Source: Lineus longissimus (Eukaryota; Nemertea; Pilidiophora; Heteronemertea; Lineidae). Taken from it: DNA of 64,000 bases. Below, one piece after another: positions 31,909-44,330 of this stretch. The position numbers and the translations under genes were made by a program. Under the pieces are notes generated by a model, which was not told where the DNA came from, did not search any database, and saw only the letters and a program-made list of their open reading frames with translations. The stretch is taken from positions 11,767,501 to 11,831,500 of the forward strand of contig NC_088323.1 of NCBI RefSeq assembly GCF_910592395.1, given 5' to 3'. Within the stretch, counting starts at the first letter, position 1, and every line of letters starts with the position of its first letter.

Positions 31909-32185
31909 TACAACAACAACTGTATGCCCGTGCACGCACTGGAAAAAACTTAAGTTTCTTCCATAACCCCCATAAAGCTGAATGAATGATACAATAGTTA
32001 GTTCCATCAAACAGGTTATATTTCACTATGACCTTATAGAGTCTTCATATTTTGAAAAATACAAGTTTGAAATCTATCACTTTTCCAAAAAATATTTCCA
32101 AACCGTTAGAGACGGTTATGTTATGCGACGTTTTACTGACATTTCCTACCGGGTTAGTAAGAAATTACACATTACTTTGCATCTG
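31909..32185. repeat. Direct repeat of 29370-29555
   Basis: Shares CAACTGTATGC, ACAGGTTATATTTCACT, ACTGACATTTCCTAC and GGGTTAGTAA with 29370-29555; this copy has about 25 extra bases before AAATATTTCC. The pair brackets the pogo transposase. Confidence 0.75.
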
Positions 32186-32251
32186 CGAAAAAATATAGGC
32201 GCTTGGCTTGAAAGCGAAAAAATTTCAAGAAACTTTATGAACACATTTTGA
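31982..32251 (+). CDS. Unknown 89-aa ORF, first of a compact plus-strand cluster
   Basis: MNDTIVSSIKQVIFHYDLIE start; rich in Tyr, Phe and Lys, ending NFMNTF. No family was recognised. The related copy at 29400-29555 is disrupted, so this frame may be the better preserved one. It ends 2 nt inside the next open frame. Confidence 0.3.
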   Translation: MNDTIVSSIKQVIFHYDLIESSYFEKYKFEIYHFSKKYFQTVRDGYVMRRFTDISYRVSKKLHITLHLRKNIGAWLESEKISRNFMNTF

Positions 32252-32313
32252 AAGAAATACATTCTTGTTTGACACCACGGCCGCCAAGACGAAAGCTTAA
32301 ATTCAAAGGGAGC

Positions 32314-32953
32314 ATGGTTAATATTCAAGGTAATTTTCCAAGCAATGCGTCAACTTCTTGTTTTAGACAGTCAATACTATATTTTATCGAATCGTTTTTT
32401 GCACCCGAGGCAGACAGGGGTGAAAGACCGCTTGTTAAATTAGATTCCGAGGCAACGGAAAAGCCGTCCATGCGTGGACTGAAATTCAGAGACGCAGGAG
32501 CTCATTTTCAGTTTTATACCACTCGATGTACTTTTGTTTTTAATAATAATAATAATAATAATAATTTATTTGATTTAAAGTGCTAAAATAATGGTGCATA
32601 CATTTTCTAAGCACTGTACATAATATTAAATGAGTACATTAAAAGTGGTGATTTCATGAGGATAAAAAACAGTTTAAAAACATCCGGAAAATATCAATAT
32701 TTAAAACATGTATGGCCTACTCTGAATATGTTAGGATAAAAAGATGAGTTTTGAGTTTACTCTTAAAAGTGTTTAGCACAGTGACATCACGTAACCAGCT
32801 TGGAAGGGCGTTTTTACTAAAATTGAGCTTTTTGCGGAGAAAACAAGAATTGTCGTCGAATTCTTGGAGGAAAATCTGGTTCATCATGAATTGAAATTGC
32901 CAACAGACGGGGTCTCTCGGATGATCACAGACAAATTCATTTGCTTTTGATGA
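32314..32953 (+). pseudogene. Unknown ORF split by a LINE fragment
   Basis: The open frame from ATG at 32314 runs to about 32540, where a LINE tail begins. Coding-like sequence resumes at about 32848 (FAEKTRIVVEFLEENLVHHE) and stops at 32951-32953. The two halves have similar composition, and the second ends 13 nt before the next ATG. No family was recognised. Joining is an inference; no spliced product is claimed. Confidence 0.3.
32541..32830 (-). mobile_element. 5'-truncated CR1-like LINE fragment
   Basis: On the minus strand the fragment encodes only the last residues of a LINE protein (ALPSWLRDVTVLNTFKSKLK), then about 180 nt of 3' noncoding sequence and a (TAA)n tail at 32541-32563. This is the same tail type as the LINE at 7047-8580, but the body differs. 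Confidence 0.75.
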
Positions 32954-32966
32954 TAACAGAAACATC

Positions 32967-33518
32967 ATGACAGAATTGATTGAGGATATCATAGCAAAAA
33001 TAGTCGCGGCTATAGAGCCATCAGAAGAAAAGTTCATAAGATTTACAAAATGCATTCGAAAAACGCTCGAACACTTTGACTCGTCAGAACGTCCTTCATG
33101 GATAAAGCTGATTAAAATCATCATCGATACTCTGGGCGATTTTACCATTCAAATATTATGTTATCATTTTGGAGGTTCGATTAATCGAGGGGCTAGTCCT
33201 TTGAAAGCAGAGGCCAGTTTAAGTATTTCTATTGCCCCAAATGATGTTGTGAAAGTCATGAAAACTAGTTTAGAATGCAGTAATGATGAGTATGATAGCG
33301 AGGAAGAGAGTGCGATTAAAGCAATTGATGATGGATTCAATAGAACTTCGAATCGGATTGAAAACATACTTTCTGAGAACAAAAAACGAAAGGCAAATAG
33401 TTGTTTTATTGATGATACAGGCAATGCCGTTGCGCACAAAAAAATGTGTTCTATTGAAAATGAGAACAAAGAACGCAGCGCTGTTAGTTTGGAAGCCGAC
33501 TTGCCTTGCCTTCAATGA
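32967..33518 (+). CDS. Unknown 183-aa protein (cluster ORF A)
   Basis: Starts MTELIEDIIAKIVAAIEPSE. The first 60 residues look helical, followed by a Gly/Ser-rich turn, an acidic patch (ECSNDEYDSEEE) and a Lys/Asn-rich tail with KKRKAN, a possible nuclear-localisation signal. No homologue was recognised. The next ORF overlaps its last part in the +1 frame. Confidence 0.45.
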   Translation: MTELIEDIIAKIVAAIEPSEEKFIRFTKCIRKTLEHFDSSERPSWIKLIKIIIDTLGDFTIQILCYHFGGSINRGASPLKAEASLSISIAPNDVVKVMKTSLECSNDEYDSEEESAIKAIDDGFNRTSNRIENILSENKKRKANSCFIDDTGNAVAHKKMCSIENENKERSAVSLEADLPCLQ

Positions 33519-34143
33519 TATAACCCCCCAACAAGCTGGAGCCTCCGCTCATGAATGCTGTTCAGGCGATGAAAAAGCCTTCGTAAAAAAATATCTTCGT
33601 CCAATATTTGAGTCGAAAAAGAATAGATTAAAATATCCTCACATTATTGAAGATTTTGTAAACATTTGTTCTGTCCACGAAAAACAAAAGGTCGCTTTGG
33701 AAAAGATAAAACCTTGGGCTGAAAAATGCGAAAAATACCACAAGGATTTTTTTTCACGAAAGGCCTCTGTAGACAAACTCATGGCGCGGGAAGAAAAAGC
33801 TGTCGAGACTTTTATTGCGGGCATGAAAAAAAATGAAGAAGCCATGACAAAATTTCACTGTTTCTTCGACCAAAAAACCACAGCTTTGCAAAGTTGTAAG
33901 GCCTGTCTAATGCATTGTTTGCCTGTTTTGACAGAAGCTATCAAACCGTTTAGCGGAAAGCCATGTGGAAAAGGACGTGGGGGCAAGAAAAAAACAATGA
34001 CTTTTAACGAAAACAGGGAGGAGAAGGGCTCCTTTAAAAACATCTTGCAAGAAGAGCTCCATTCATATCATCTACGATCCGCGTTAATACTGTATTCCTT
34101 TGAGCGCGAGAAAAAACCCCACATCACATACCAGAAAGAATGA
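33510..34143 (+). CDS. Unknown charged helical protein (cluster ORF B)
   Basis: The frame is open from 33283, but before about 33510 it only shadows ORF A; protein-like sequence starts near ITPQQAGASAHECC. Long charged helices follow (FESKKNRLKYPHIIEDFV; MAREEKAVETFIAGMKKNEE), then two Cys pairs (QSCKACLMHCL) and a basic patch (GKGRGGKKKT). ORF A may read into it by a +1 shift, or a one-base lesion separates them. The stop overlaps the next ATG as ATGA. Confidence 0.45.
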
Positions 34144-34262
34144 CACTAGCACAGTATGAATTTTACCTTTACAAAAAACATCTGGCAATGAAATACGCAA
34201 ATAAAACAACTGCGCGCAGCTTAAAACAAACTAACTCTTCGATAAGAAAACAACATTTCTAA
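34140..34262 (+). CDS. Unknown 40-aa ORF (cluster ORF C)
   Basis: Starts at the ATGA overlap with ORF B and encodes MTLAQYEFYLYKKHLAMKYA... ending KQHF. A basic, aromatic short protein. The stop-start overlap is unusual for animal nuclear genes and suggests a viral or other compact origin. Confidence 0.3.
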   Translation: MTLAQYEFYLYKKHLAMKYANKTTARSLKQTNSSIRKQHF

Positions 34263-34358
34263 CAAAACAGACTGTATCGCCCACTTAATTATCCTTCCGT
34301 GCGGTAACATGCATTTGACAGATATTCCTGCTCCCAATGATAGGCGGTGCCGTAAATT

Positions 34359-34622
34359 TTAAAGGATCACTGCCGGGATCACTGTTGCTGTTGTTGTATA
34401 TATTTTTTTGTAAATGAATTTTATAGCCTGTACTTTGAACATATGAATACTGGTATATGAGTGAAAAGCAATCGCTCCTGTTGTCTGTCTATTAGAAAGG
34501 TACATTCTCTTGTTTGTATCATGTAGCAGAGAAAGGCAAGAGAGCAGTTGCCCAATGTCCTCGCTCATTAGAGATTTTTTTGTGAGCTGTCGAATCGTTT
34601 GTACGACCAACTCTTCTTTCAT
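34359..34622 (-). CDS. Unknown 87-aa ORF convergent to the cluster
   Basis: Starts MKEELVVQTIRQLTKKSLMS; helical, with no recognised family. It faces the plus-strand cluster about 100 nt away. It could be a chance ORF, but its first 60 residues have plausible protein composition. Confidence 0.25.
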   Translation of the reverse strand: MKEELVVQTIRQLTKKSLMSEDIGQLLSCLSLLHDTNKRMYLSNRQTTGAIAFHSYTSIHMFKVQAIKFIYKKIYTTTATVIPAVIL

Positions 34623-36800
34623 TATTTATCAATATCGTGTCTACAAAACAATATGAAATTTTACGAAATTTATCGGCCACGTATCTGCAAAAAGTAAAAG
34701 AGCAGAGGCGTTAGTGTATGTGTATTACTATGTACATAAGTATCATCGTGTCTTTCTATTGTATTATCCCGCTGTATGTGTCTATATTTTCATGCTGCAA
34801 AAAAATGTGGCCTAAAAATCAGTTGAAATAAATTGAATTGAATTGTATTGATAGACAAACCACAAGGGTGCCGCTAAGTGAAGACACGTTTTGAAATTAA
34901 GAAAATGTTCGCTGCTAAAATTCCCTTTTTCTCAGTTGTTTATAAGATCATGTTAGAGATTGCCACTAAGAGTTCCCACTCCAGAGAAGGAGCAACGAAA
35001 TAAAAAGTGAAAACGAACATGCATGATGCTCTTCAATGTGTCATTTTCAATATTGCTCTGTCCCTATTTCTCTTCTAGATTTGAAAATGTGTACTTGGAA
35101 ATTAGAAATAAAAATGTTTTTCCATATCACAAATACGTCGTATATGAGTTGTTCTTTCTTCATGTGCGTGTCAAAATATCCACCCTTCCATCAGGAAAAG
35201 GGTGGCGCAAGAGAGTTGTCCTGTCCTCCTCTTCCCGCGCTATACGAACCCGGCCACCATGCGAGACGAAGAGGACATGTACAGACCTCGTTGCTTTGGA
35301 GCTAAACGGACATTGAGGAGACGGGACCCCTAAAATGTGGCGACGAGTCGAGGCAATTCGCGTCATAATTTTAGCTAGGATGAGCAGTCTCTATGCAGAG
35401 TCTATACATTGAGACCTGTTGACATTGGATTTGAGTATACTTTATAGCCACGCACACTTCAGCACCTATTCACTAGTAGTACATGCAGCTCTTAGACGAA
35501 AACAATATTCTTGACTCGCGAAAATATTATACCGCGAATATGTCCATCAGCCGGCATTCGCGAAAATGTTATGCCGCGCCGATTTTCTGTTCTACAGTAA
35601 CTAGAAATATCCCGGGCGAATATCTTTATAGGACTATACAATTAGCATTACACCAGTCCGGCACGTGCTGGCCGGGGCGAGCTAGTGCGCGTGAACACTT
35701 TTGACGGGTTTTGCGGAGGCCGAAATTAGGCCTATAAAAAGCTTATAAACCCTCCAAACAAGGGTAACGGTGGTTGTGGTGAGAGGGGGGAGGCGATCTG
35801 GGTTGACAGAGAAGCTTCTGTCAAAGGATACATTTTGGTTGCGTTCCAAGCACTCTAGCTGGCATGCTTTCAATGCGTAGACAGCCAGGACGTGCGTGCG
35901 GATGCCGCTACTGTTTTGCCGTGATTTCGACACTTTTTTGCACAGCAATAAGGTTGGAGGGTTCAAAAGAACATGGGTATATGGAACATCCATGAAGAGA
36001 CAAGGTATCATCTATCAGTTGACAGCATTCAGGAATGAATGAACACATGATCTACTATACAATATTTTATTTCATAACTTGTATCACAAGGGACCGTCCA
36101 GCTTCTCTCTGTATCAGACATACAACAGCCTTCAAAGACGTTATCTACATGTATTTACACATTGTACAAGGTTACAGGATCAACCCAAAAAAATTACGCC
36201 AAATTTGATAAGAACTCGTGTTGTGTTGTGTTGATGCACTGCATAGACAACACAAGAAACCATGGAACATTCCTCAATGTTGTAGAGTTGGCTTTCCACA
36301 GCTTCATTTATGGCAATGACTGAACGTCATGTTTCCTAATGCGTCATATAATCGATAGTTGGCAGATTGCCTAGCACTCAATAGGTTTTCCTCATCACAA
36401 TATTCATCAACACCTCTAGTACATCCCAAAAGTTTCAAAACTTTAAGGTCAGTTTAGCTCATACTAATTTCAAACACGTTACCCCGTAGTAATGCTGTTT
36501 AGCATAATTGTTAGATATTTAATTTTCTAAGCAAAGGCAAGACTGTTATTGTAGAAGATTTTTATTATAAAATCTGCAATTCAAGAAAACCTTACAAAAA
36601 ATTATTTCATTTTGATTTGATTTTTAAAAATTCCTTGCTAAAATATTAAGATCTTTCATACTTACTTCATCAAAGTTGAACAAGCGATGCTGGAGATATA
36701 ACAAATGCAATGGTTTGCCTTTTAAACATTAGAACACACCTACTGTAATGCCGTTATAATAGCTATGTCTACAGTTCTTATATCACAAATCTAATGAAAT
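34623..36800. other. Noncoding, no gene recognised
   Basis: A GC-richer patch around 35200-35340 and another near 35760-35960 look like fragments of older dispersed repeats, but no family was identified and no splice-bounded exon could be supported. Confidence 0.4.
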
Positions 36801-36879
36801 AAACATTATAATTCTAATTATGTTGGGTTTTATTACTCCAGTTTTTTCAAATGATAAGGCCATGTGCTCACCTCCAGTT

Positions 36880-37440
36880 AGTGACAGAAATATGGTTACA
36901 TAAAATGTGACCTCCGTGACCATTGAAATTAGGTCAAGGTCAAAAGCATGTTCTACCTCTAGATTATGAATGACACACATTCCAAGATCATACACAGAAT
37001 GTTTCTTGTGATATGACTAAAACAGGATTTTCTTTATATTGACCTACTTACACCAAAAAGTAGGTCACATTGATCTAAATCTTTGTCAACATTGTAGAGA
37101 AGTTTAATACATGTAGGTGTCGACATATTAAATTTGAAGAGTCTTGGACAAATAATGATAGGCCACTATTGGTGGAATTTGAGAGTTTGTCTTCCGTGGC
37201 CATAGAAATAAGGTCAAGGTCAAGGTGCTTCAAGCACAATGTGTGACTTGTTCAGATTAATCAATGACAAACATTTGAAGATCAAACTCGAAGATTTCTT
37301 GAAATATGACGCCACATAGGATATTATGACCTTTGACCTACTTCAACCTGAAATGAAGGTCACACTGACCTAAATCTTTCTCGACAATATAGGTGTCTAC
37401 ATATCAAATCAGAAGAGTCTTTGTCAAGTGATAAAGAAAC
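36880..37440. repeat. Repeat family C, two tandem units of about 300 bp
   Basis: Units near 36905 and 37190 share GTGACC(T/A)CCGTGGCCAT/ACCAT-type text, AGGTCAAGGTCAA, GATCA(A/T)AC-CAGAA and CACTGACCTAAATCTTT. A third copy is at 44085-44330. AGGTCAAGGTCA is an extended nuclear-receptor half-site (TCAAGGTCA). Confidence 0.65.
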
Positions 37441-40400
37441 ATGCCTCACTTGGAGAAATTCTGAACTTACAGATATTTGTAAGGATTTGTAACGATTTTT
37501 TTGAATGGCCGATTTCATTATGAAAACATTAAGAAATCACATTCCTGCCGTAACGTTTGCTTCAAAAACAAACGTTCTGCTAAAACCGCATTGCACTTGG
37601 TGTATCAGTTTGCACGATATCATATGAATTAGGTGTTGATGTTAATATGAGCTAGACTGTACATACCAGGTGTAGGTCAATTTTATAATGTTGTAAATGA
37701 ATTGCTAGTCCCACGGACTTCTGAACCTGGATTTGCAAGTCATCATCAGCGGACAACGAGGACATCTCGAGCACTGGATTGATCACAAGACCCAAGTGAG
37801 ATTTCTCACCAGAAACTCAAAAATCCCGTATTCTTATTATACCGCCAGTATTTGATAGAGAGCTGGTATCATAGTGATCTAACATTGAACTCCAATCACT
37901 TATACTTTATAAGCCGTTTTTAGTTCTTAATACATAACTGACCTGACCTTCGGCATTAATTTTGTCTTTGAATCTGGTCAATATGCGATAATTGACCAAA
38001 CAAATTTCTTTGTTTACTGCATGGTGTTGACTAAAATGATTAGTTAATTAAAACAAACTGAGCCTGCTCTTAACACTCGTCAAGCTAAGTAATTAACTAA
38101 AAATAGGCCAACGAATCAACTATCGACAATAAATATACTTCAGATCAGAATTCAAGCCATCTAAATAACATATTTTTATTTTTATTCCAGACGAGAAGGA
38201 GATTTCAATAACTCATGTGTTAATTGATGAGTTATTGCCCTTTAACCCCTCGTGGTCCGCTTGGTCAGCCAAAAACAATAGCTGGAAGCCAAGTAACAGA
38301 TCCAATCTATATTAGTCCATGCTAAATAGTGGAAACATTATGGCAATGGCAGGTGAAAAACTTACAAATGAGTGCTGAAGATATTGGGACATCTTATTGG
38401 GTGACCCTGTATATCAGTATATTTTTACAAGAAATTATACAAAAAATAATGAGATACAACCAAAACAATAATGCACATTAAATATTATGTAAAGCTGTCC
38501 ACATGACATACATGTTTTGTTAATCCATTTTCAAATAAGCAATCCTGGCCATAATTGTAGACTTTCATGAAACACCAGTCATTCGGAATACCCCATATAT
38601 GTACCTACTCGTTCGAGAGCAAAGATGGGTTTGACGCCTGTCGGACTCAAAACAAGGTTAGTCATTTTAGTCCCAATTGACACTGTGGTGATTCAAACCA
38701 AAAACCACACAAACGAATTGCATTAACTACTTTTGCAGTTGTTCAGGAAAATAGAAGAGGTGACATATTATTATTTGATCACCCGTCAGCCCTTTCATTA
38801 GCTTGAACATTTGCAAATGCAACAAGAGCGATTAGTTATGCATGCACAATTTCGCATATGATAAATAAATTTGTGTTTGAATCAGCACCGTCATTAATAT
38901 CATTCTTTGTGTGCAATGTACTCTGAAGGAAGGGAAAATCATCTGGCAAAGGGATGTTGGTGACTGGGTTTGCCAAATTCATGAAAATACCAGAAAAATG
39001 TCATTTCATGAGCTTGGTTAAAACAAATGCAGTTCTCCACCTGATAACACATCTATCCAGTACACACTGACATTATTTCTAAGCGAGATGACCTTCAACT
39101 TGTTGTCATGACTACAAACCTACCAAGAAATACACTTTTGGACTCCTTTTGACCAACAAGAATGAAAATTATTCTCCTTGACTGCTGGATTTTGCAATAG
39201 AAAATGCATTGGAGTACACTTTGGATGTTGAATGACCCTACACTGCAGTCTGCCTACATACAGGTCACAGCACAGAAACTGTGCTATTGCGGATTAAGGC
39301 ATATATTGGCACTACACTCGCGGTCCCCCTCAATAACCTGTGAACAATTCCTAACACTTTTGACATGCTTGATTCAAATTCAAAGGAAATTTCATTGAAC
39401 GAACTCATTTACCCATCCTTGACAGCTGCAATGAGAGGGACAGCTCTAACAACAACTTACCACCTGCATGCAGACTATCTGAGCCGATATAATTCTGTTG
39501 GTAGTCAAAGTTTGTACCAAACATGCCGCATATCTGAGAACACAGCTTTTTCAAAGAAAGTGTCTTACTCAAGAATTTTAATAGGCGGCAAAACTAAACT
39601 TCTGACAATCAATGAAACCCAAGCTGTCCGAAAGCTGTCCGAAAGAGCCTCCCTTTCTAAAAACACCACAACTGCAGAGAGTATAAACTTCAACCGCATT
39701 GGTGACCAACACTGATGTCAACTTCAAGCATCGGCCTGACCACTCAGACAACCAAAGTTACGTTAGGAGTGATAACAACAGCGCCATCTCCGAGTCAAAA
39801 ACAGAACTTAAGCATCAAATCATCACCTTTCATCAAAATGGAATTAAAATCGTTAAAAAGCATTAGTGGCACAGCAATTTAATCAGATGGGAGGAGTTAA
39901 CTTTGTGATAGGTTGATTTCAACATTGATTTTTTGTTACAGCAATATTGCAATATTAGATGACCACATATCAGAATTTCAACCTTAAGTCTTGAATACTT
40001 TCTGTGCGGGGTGACAAGACTGGCGTTACCTTTGGTGGGTATAGTGGATCTTTTCCAGTTGACCATCATCTTTGTTTCATCTCCTTACTGAATCAAAGGT
40101 TTGCTGTCTGCAGTCCAAATTTTGATACAGCAGAAGCCAGTATCTAGAGTGAAACAAAAGAGACAACTACGATCCATTCTGATAACCAGGTCACTCTAGA
40201 CGGCAAAAATGCACAATTCACGAAGCCACAAGATGTACAATGCTGTACTGCAAATATCAACAAGAAAGTGCATGCTCAGTTGCTACTTCTTCTTCTTCTT
40301 CAGCATTCAACCTGCCTAAGTACTATAACCTCAGTCCTGTGGCGGTGATGAAGCGGCTTGTCGCCCGAAGGTCCGGCTGTGTTCCCCACAGCTTTTCTTC

Positions 40401-40464
40401 GACCTTCGTGTCCTTTGCTACTAAATAAATGTACTTTTTTCTAGCATTCCAATATTGTATACAG
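37441..40464. other. Noncoding, no gene recognised
   Basis: AT-rich with only short ORFs of no recognised family; the 116-codon plus-strand frame at 39365-39715 has no domain features. It could be 3' flanking or untranslated sequence of the RhoGAP gene. Confidence 0.4.
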
Positions 40465-40465
40465 G

Positions 40466-40676
40466 AAGTTCACAGTTAAATGGTTTTTTCTCCAATATTC
40501 CCAATTCTAAGCCAACAAAGGGGAATGGTTCTGACATAATTTACCCAATTCTTAATATACCCTCATTATAATACTCATTTTGGGCCCATAGCCATGGGTG
40601 AACAGAAATATCCCCCTTTGCGGGCCTAGAATTAGACTTAGAAAAATTTTGAGGAAAACCATTTAACTGTGAACTT
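40466..40676. mobile_element. 211-bp palindromic MITE
   Basis: AAGTTCACAGTTAAATGGTTTT at 40466 and its inverse at 40655-40676; secondary symmetry (AATTCTA, CCCCTTTG/CAAAGGGG) continues inward. No clear target duplication was found, so superfamily is not assigned. Confidence 0.7.
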
Positions 40677-42034
40677 TCTACATATGCAAATTACACTACT
40701 AAGTGATGAATTGGCCCACCATCCTCATTTCATACTGCCCTAAGCCTCTTCTACTGTACACTAACTGATGTCAAAATATTGTTTCAGACTATGACGAGTA
40801 TGTCAATTCAACTTACGTTTCTTTGTGTCGAGATACATACCTACAGTTGTATACGCAACAAATTTAAAAAGTGCCTCTGACAGGGAATTTCTTAGATTAT
40901 TATCTGTTTTAGGGGATTTCGCACGACAACGTTTTGGCCTACTTTTTACATTTTCTTGGGTGGTAACAATGAACCTTCTCATTTCCTGTTAATAAGCCGG
41001 GCCCAGATCAGAAAGCTAGACTCGGCCTGATGAACATGTGGACAATAGGGCCTAAAATAGGGTTCCATTCAGAAACTCGCGTATGAGGCACGGTGGGGGC
41101 ATTGCATTGCTTGTACGAGCTTTGCTTTAACTAGAAAAGTAGGTCAAATCGAAAACCCTGACTATACGTGCCGCAGCCTTATAATGCAGTATCTCACATC
41201 AGATTTGCCAACAAACATAATTTTGACTCTTCAGCTGTAATCAATGGTTTCAAAACAAGGCAGTGAACTGTGAACTACCTTGATTTGTTACACCACTGAT
41301 CAAAAACAAATGGCCAACTTGACCTAAAATAGTCTTGATTGAGGGAAAGGGAGTAGGTCTTCCCTTTTAGCACCTGAAACAACCCCAGGAAACAGTGCTG
41401 ACTGAAATCAGCAAATAAAACCCTGTTTTGAAGGTGGAAGGATTTATCTGGACCTGGTATTTCCCTCCATTGATGGGTGGTATTGCCGAAAACAAAAAAA
41501 AACCAAACCATGATGATAATTATTTTGGAGAAAAAATTGTAGGAAAACCCCAAAAGCCAAAAGGTTTCTCATAAGAGCGTGTTTTTTTGTCCAGATAGAT
41601 TCTTTAAACCTTTGGAATGTTCATTGTAACAACACTCAATTACAAAACAATTTTGTACACACCTTATAGGAAGGAAAGGTGCTATGATTATTATGTCATC
41701 TAATGAATTAGTACCACTATTTGTTTCAATTTACACAAGACATAAACATAATATTGTCCCGATTTAAAAATCAATCAAAACGATTTACGAGTAATTCATA
41801 CTTGCAACGCCTCATCTCTATCTATCTGCACAGGTTTATCATAGTGCATAGCCAAGGCAAAAGGGGAAACCTCCATAGCTACAGAGCTACATTTTCAAAA
41901 TTGCTCTTGGAATTTCATTGAACCTAAATCTAAAATTCATTCAAACGACAACCATTCCAGAAAAATGATGATTTTGTGCAGCATATGAGCCCCAATGCCA
42001 AATGCAACAGAGCCTCTGAACCTTGTCCAACATC
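40677..42034. other. Noncoding, no gene recognised
   Basis: No repeat or ORF could be supported. The minus ORF 41553-41275 is low-complexity hydrophobic and is not accepted as a gene. Confidence 0.35.
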
Positions 42035-42265
42035 ATTTATCATGGCATTTCTTCAATGGCGCGAAACTCCCGTGCAAATTACATGTAGTGAAATTTCATA
42101 TGGTGAAACATCGGCCTTTTTCTGGAGCGGTTGTGTTGGAATGAACTTTTGAATAGATTAAAATGCAGGGACATGCTGTAACAATCAATTTGAGGTGGGT
42201 TAGATGAAAGTCCGAGAGTAATTGTGGAAATGAGAGCGACTTTCAAGATTTCTGAACAATAGAAA
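42035..42265 (+). repeat. Dispersed repeat family D, copy 1
   Basis: Matches 60598-60825 in the same orientation, with shared CCGTGCAAATTACATG/CTGTGCAAATTACATG, TTCTGGAGCGGTTGTG and AATCAATTTGAGGT. Divergence is considerable, so it is old. Coding potential: none seen. Confidence 0.75.
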
Positions 42266-44084
42266 GTCTAGTTGCTGATCCTGGTTCAGACGCCCCTTTC
42301 TCCCCTCCCCCTAAAGTCTCTTCACAACGCAGAGTGCTCGATAGGAGGGTACCAGATAATAAAGCAATCAATCTTTTAAAAGCTTTGATAAACTGAAAGT
42401 TTCAAAAGATTTTAAACATGTCAAATTCTAATATGCGAGTCAGGTAGTGTACAACAGTCATGTCACACCAGTTTTTATTGTTGAAGAACTCTGTCATAGC
42501 GGAAAAATTCCTCTGTACATTTTCCAAAACAGAAAATCATGTTCTTGGTGGATTGAAATCCTTTTTTGAGAAGGTATAGGCATGAAATTTCACATATGAA
42601 TAAATGCAGTAATCTATGTGGTTGCAGCATTCTCAAATGAAAAGTTTTGAAATACATAGCATACATTTGAGCATTTTGTTCTCTGGTAGCGTACCGGAAG
42701 ATGACAAAAAGCTGAAATGCGTAATGTAACCGAGGATCACCCCCTGTACATGAATAGGCATGTTCTAAACAATTCACTCGACATCAGTGTTGGACAAAGA
42801 CGAGAAATGATGAGATGAAGCAGTCATCGATTTACTGCAGGAGTGCTCGATTACTGCGGCGGCCCAAGCTTTCCCAGGAGCTAAGCTTGTTCTACCTTTA
42901 ATTCCTCATTCCTGACCATGGAATTAATATTAGAAGGAGGGTTTCAATTCTTCCATTTCAATCAACTCAATTAAGCAAACAAATAACAAGAATAAAATTA
43001 TCTGCCTGGTAATAATGCTGAAGTCCGTCTATCGAGCACTTCAACAAGTGAATGGATAGTCAGTCTAGCTTAAGTGCTTAACGAGCATGTTAATGTTAAC
43101 CCAGGAGTGCCCCTTTAGAGGGCTCATAACAGTGGAGGCTGTTGAAAGCACTTTGAAACAGACCTCCATCAGTCAAACCTCAAGAAAAAGCTGCAACAAA
43201 AAAAGACCAGCAACAACTTTTATTTTATCACAAACAGGGCCATCGACAAATCTGTTGAGACGATTAATCCAAAGATCGCCCAGGAGAATTAATTCCCAAC
43301 TAGCCGAGATTCAGGCCTTTCAACTCACTCTGCTGGCAAAAGAGAGTTTAAAAAGATAATTTTAATATTATCCCAGGCCTCTTCTGGGCCGTTCTGTGGA
43401 CAGGCTGCTCGGTAAGTTGGAAACAGGCCTGTTCAATGCTAGGTCCGTTGGCAACTGATTCCCCAAGGTGAAAATGCCTAAAACCGCCTTAGCACATGTA
43501 CAATGGACTGGGTATCACAACTAGCAACTCATTAAATATATTGTTTTCAAACAAAATCTGAAATAAATAAAGCTCGAGACTTAACTGGAAAGACCATAGT
43601 GTTTTCACAATTATTCTTTCACTAATCACAAATCATATAGGGGAAGCTTGAACTCTTCTTGAGCATTTAGCTATAATTAACTACTGAACAAGCATGCATT
43701 TAACTCAATATAACTGGGTTAAGATAGAGACTCACTAAATGGCAAAAGAAAGTTCAAATTAAATTGATATTAAGTAGGGTGGGCCGAGAGTCAAACTGAT
43801 CCCATGTTAAGAGCAATGAAATGTTCCAGCGATACTATGCTTGCATAGGGCCTGGAGTGGATGGATGAATGTTCCTAAACTAATAAGACTGGTGAGGGGA
43901 CCTGGTCACATTCAAAAAAGCTGCCAGAGTTGATGCCTGATGACAGCATCAAATCAAGAGGAAGTTCGTGTGAACAAATCTAACTCCCAAATAACATCGC
44001 ACCTTGAAAAGCAGGTTGGATTTCTGCTATGATTTAAAGATATCCAATAGATGTCTTCATCTAAAGTCTTTGCGACAAGAGTGT
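42266..44084. other. Noncoding, no gene recognised
   Basis: No supported features. The ORF at 43087-43359 has no recognisable domain. Confidence 0.35.
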
Positions 44085-44330
44085 GACCTTGGTGATCTTG
44101 AAACTTAGGTCAAGCTCAAACTGATTCTAGCACAATGTCAGGCTTTTTCAAATTGATAAATGACACCCATTTGAAGATCACAGTGAAGGATTCTTGATAT
44201 ACGACACACACAGGATTGTATGACCTTGACCTAGGTACACCTGAAAGTTAGCCAACACTGACCTAAATCTTTGTCAACATAGAAAAAAAAGGCTACATAT
44301 CAAATTTGAAGACAAATGATTACATAATGT
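44085..44330. repeat. Repeat family C, copy 3
   Basis: Shares TGACCTAAATCTTTGTCAACAT and the surrounding text with 36880-37440. It is diverged. Confidence 0.55.

Noticed and set aside
35682-36011. ORF with SGIRTHVLAVYALKACQLE, considered as a gene
   Set aside because: It looks like translation of an old dispersed repeat; no splice-bounded or domain-bearing frame supports it.
39365-39715. 116-codon plus-strand ORF as a gene
   Set aside because: No recognised domain or splice context, in an AT-rich region where such ORFs occur by chance.
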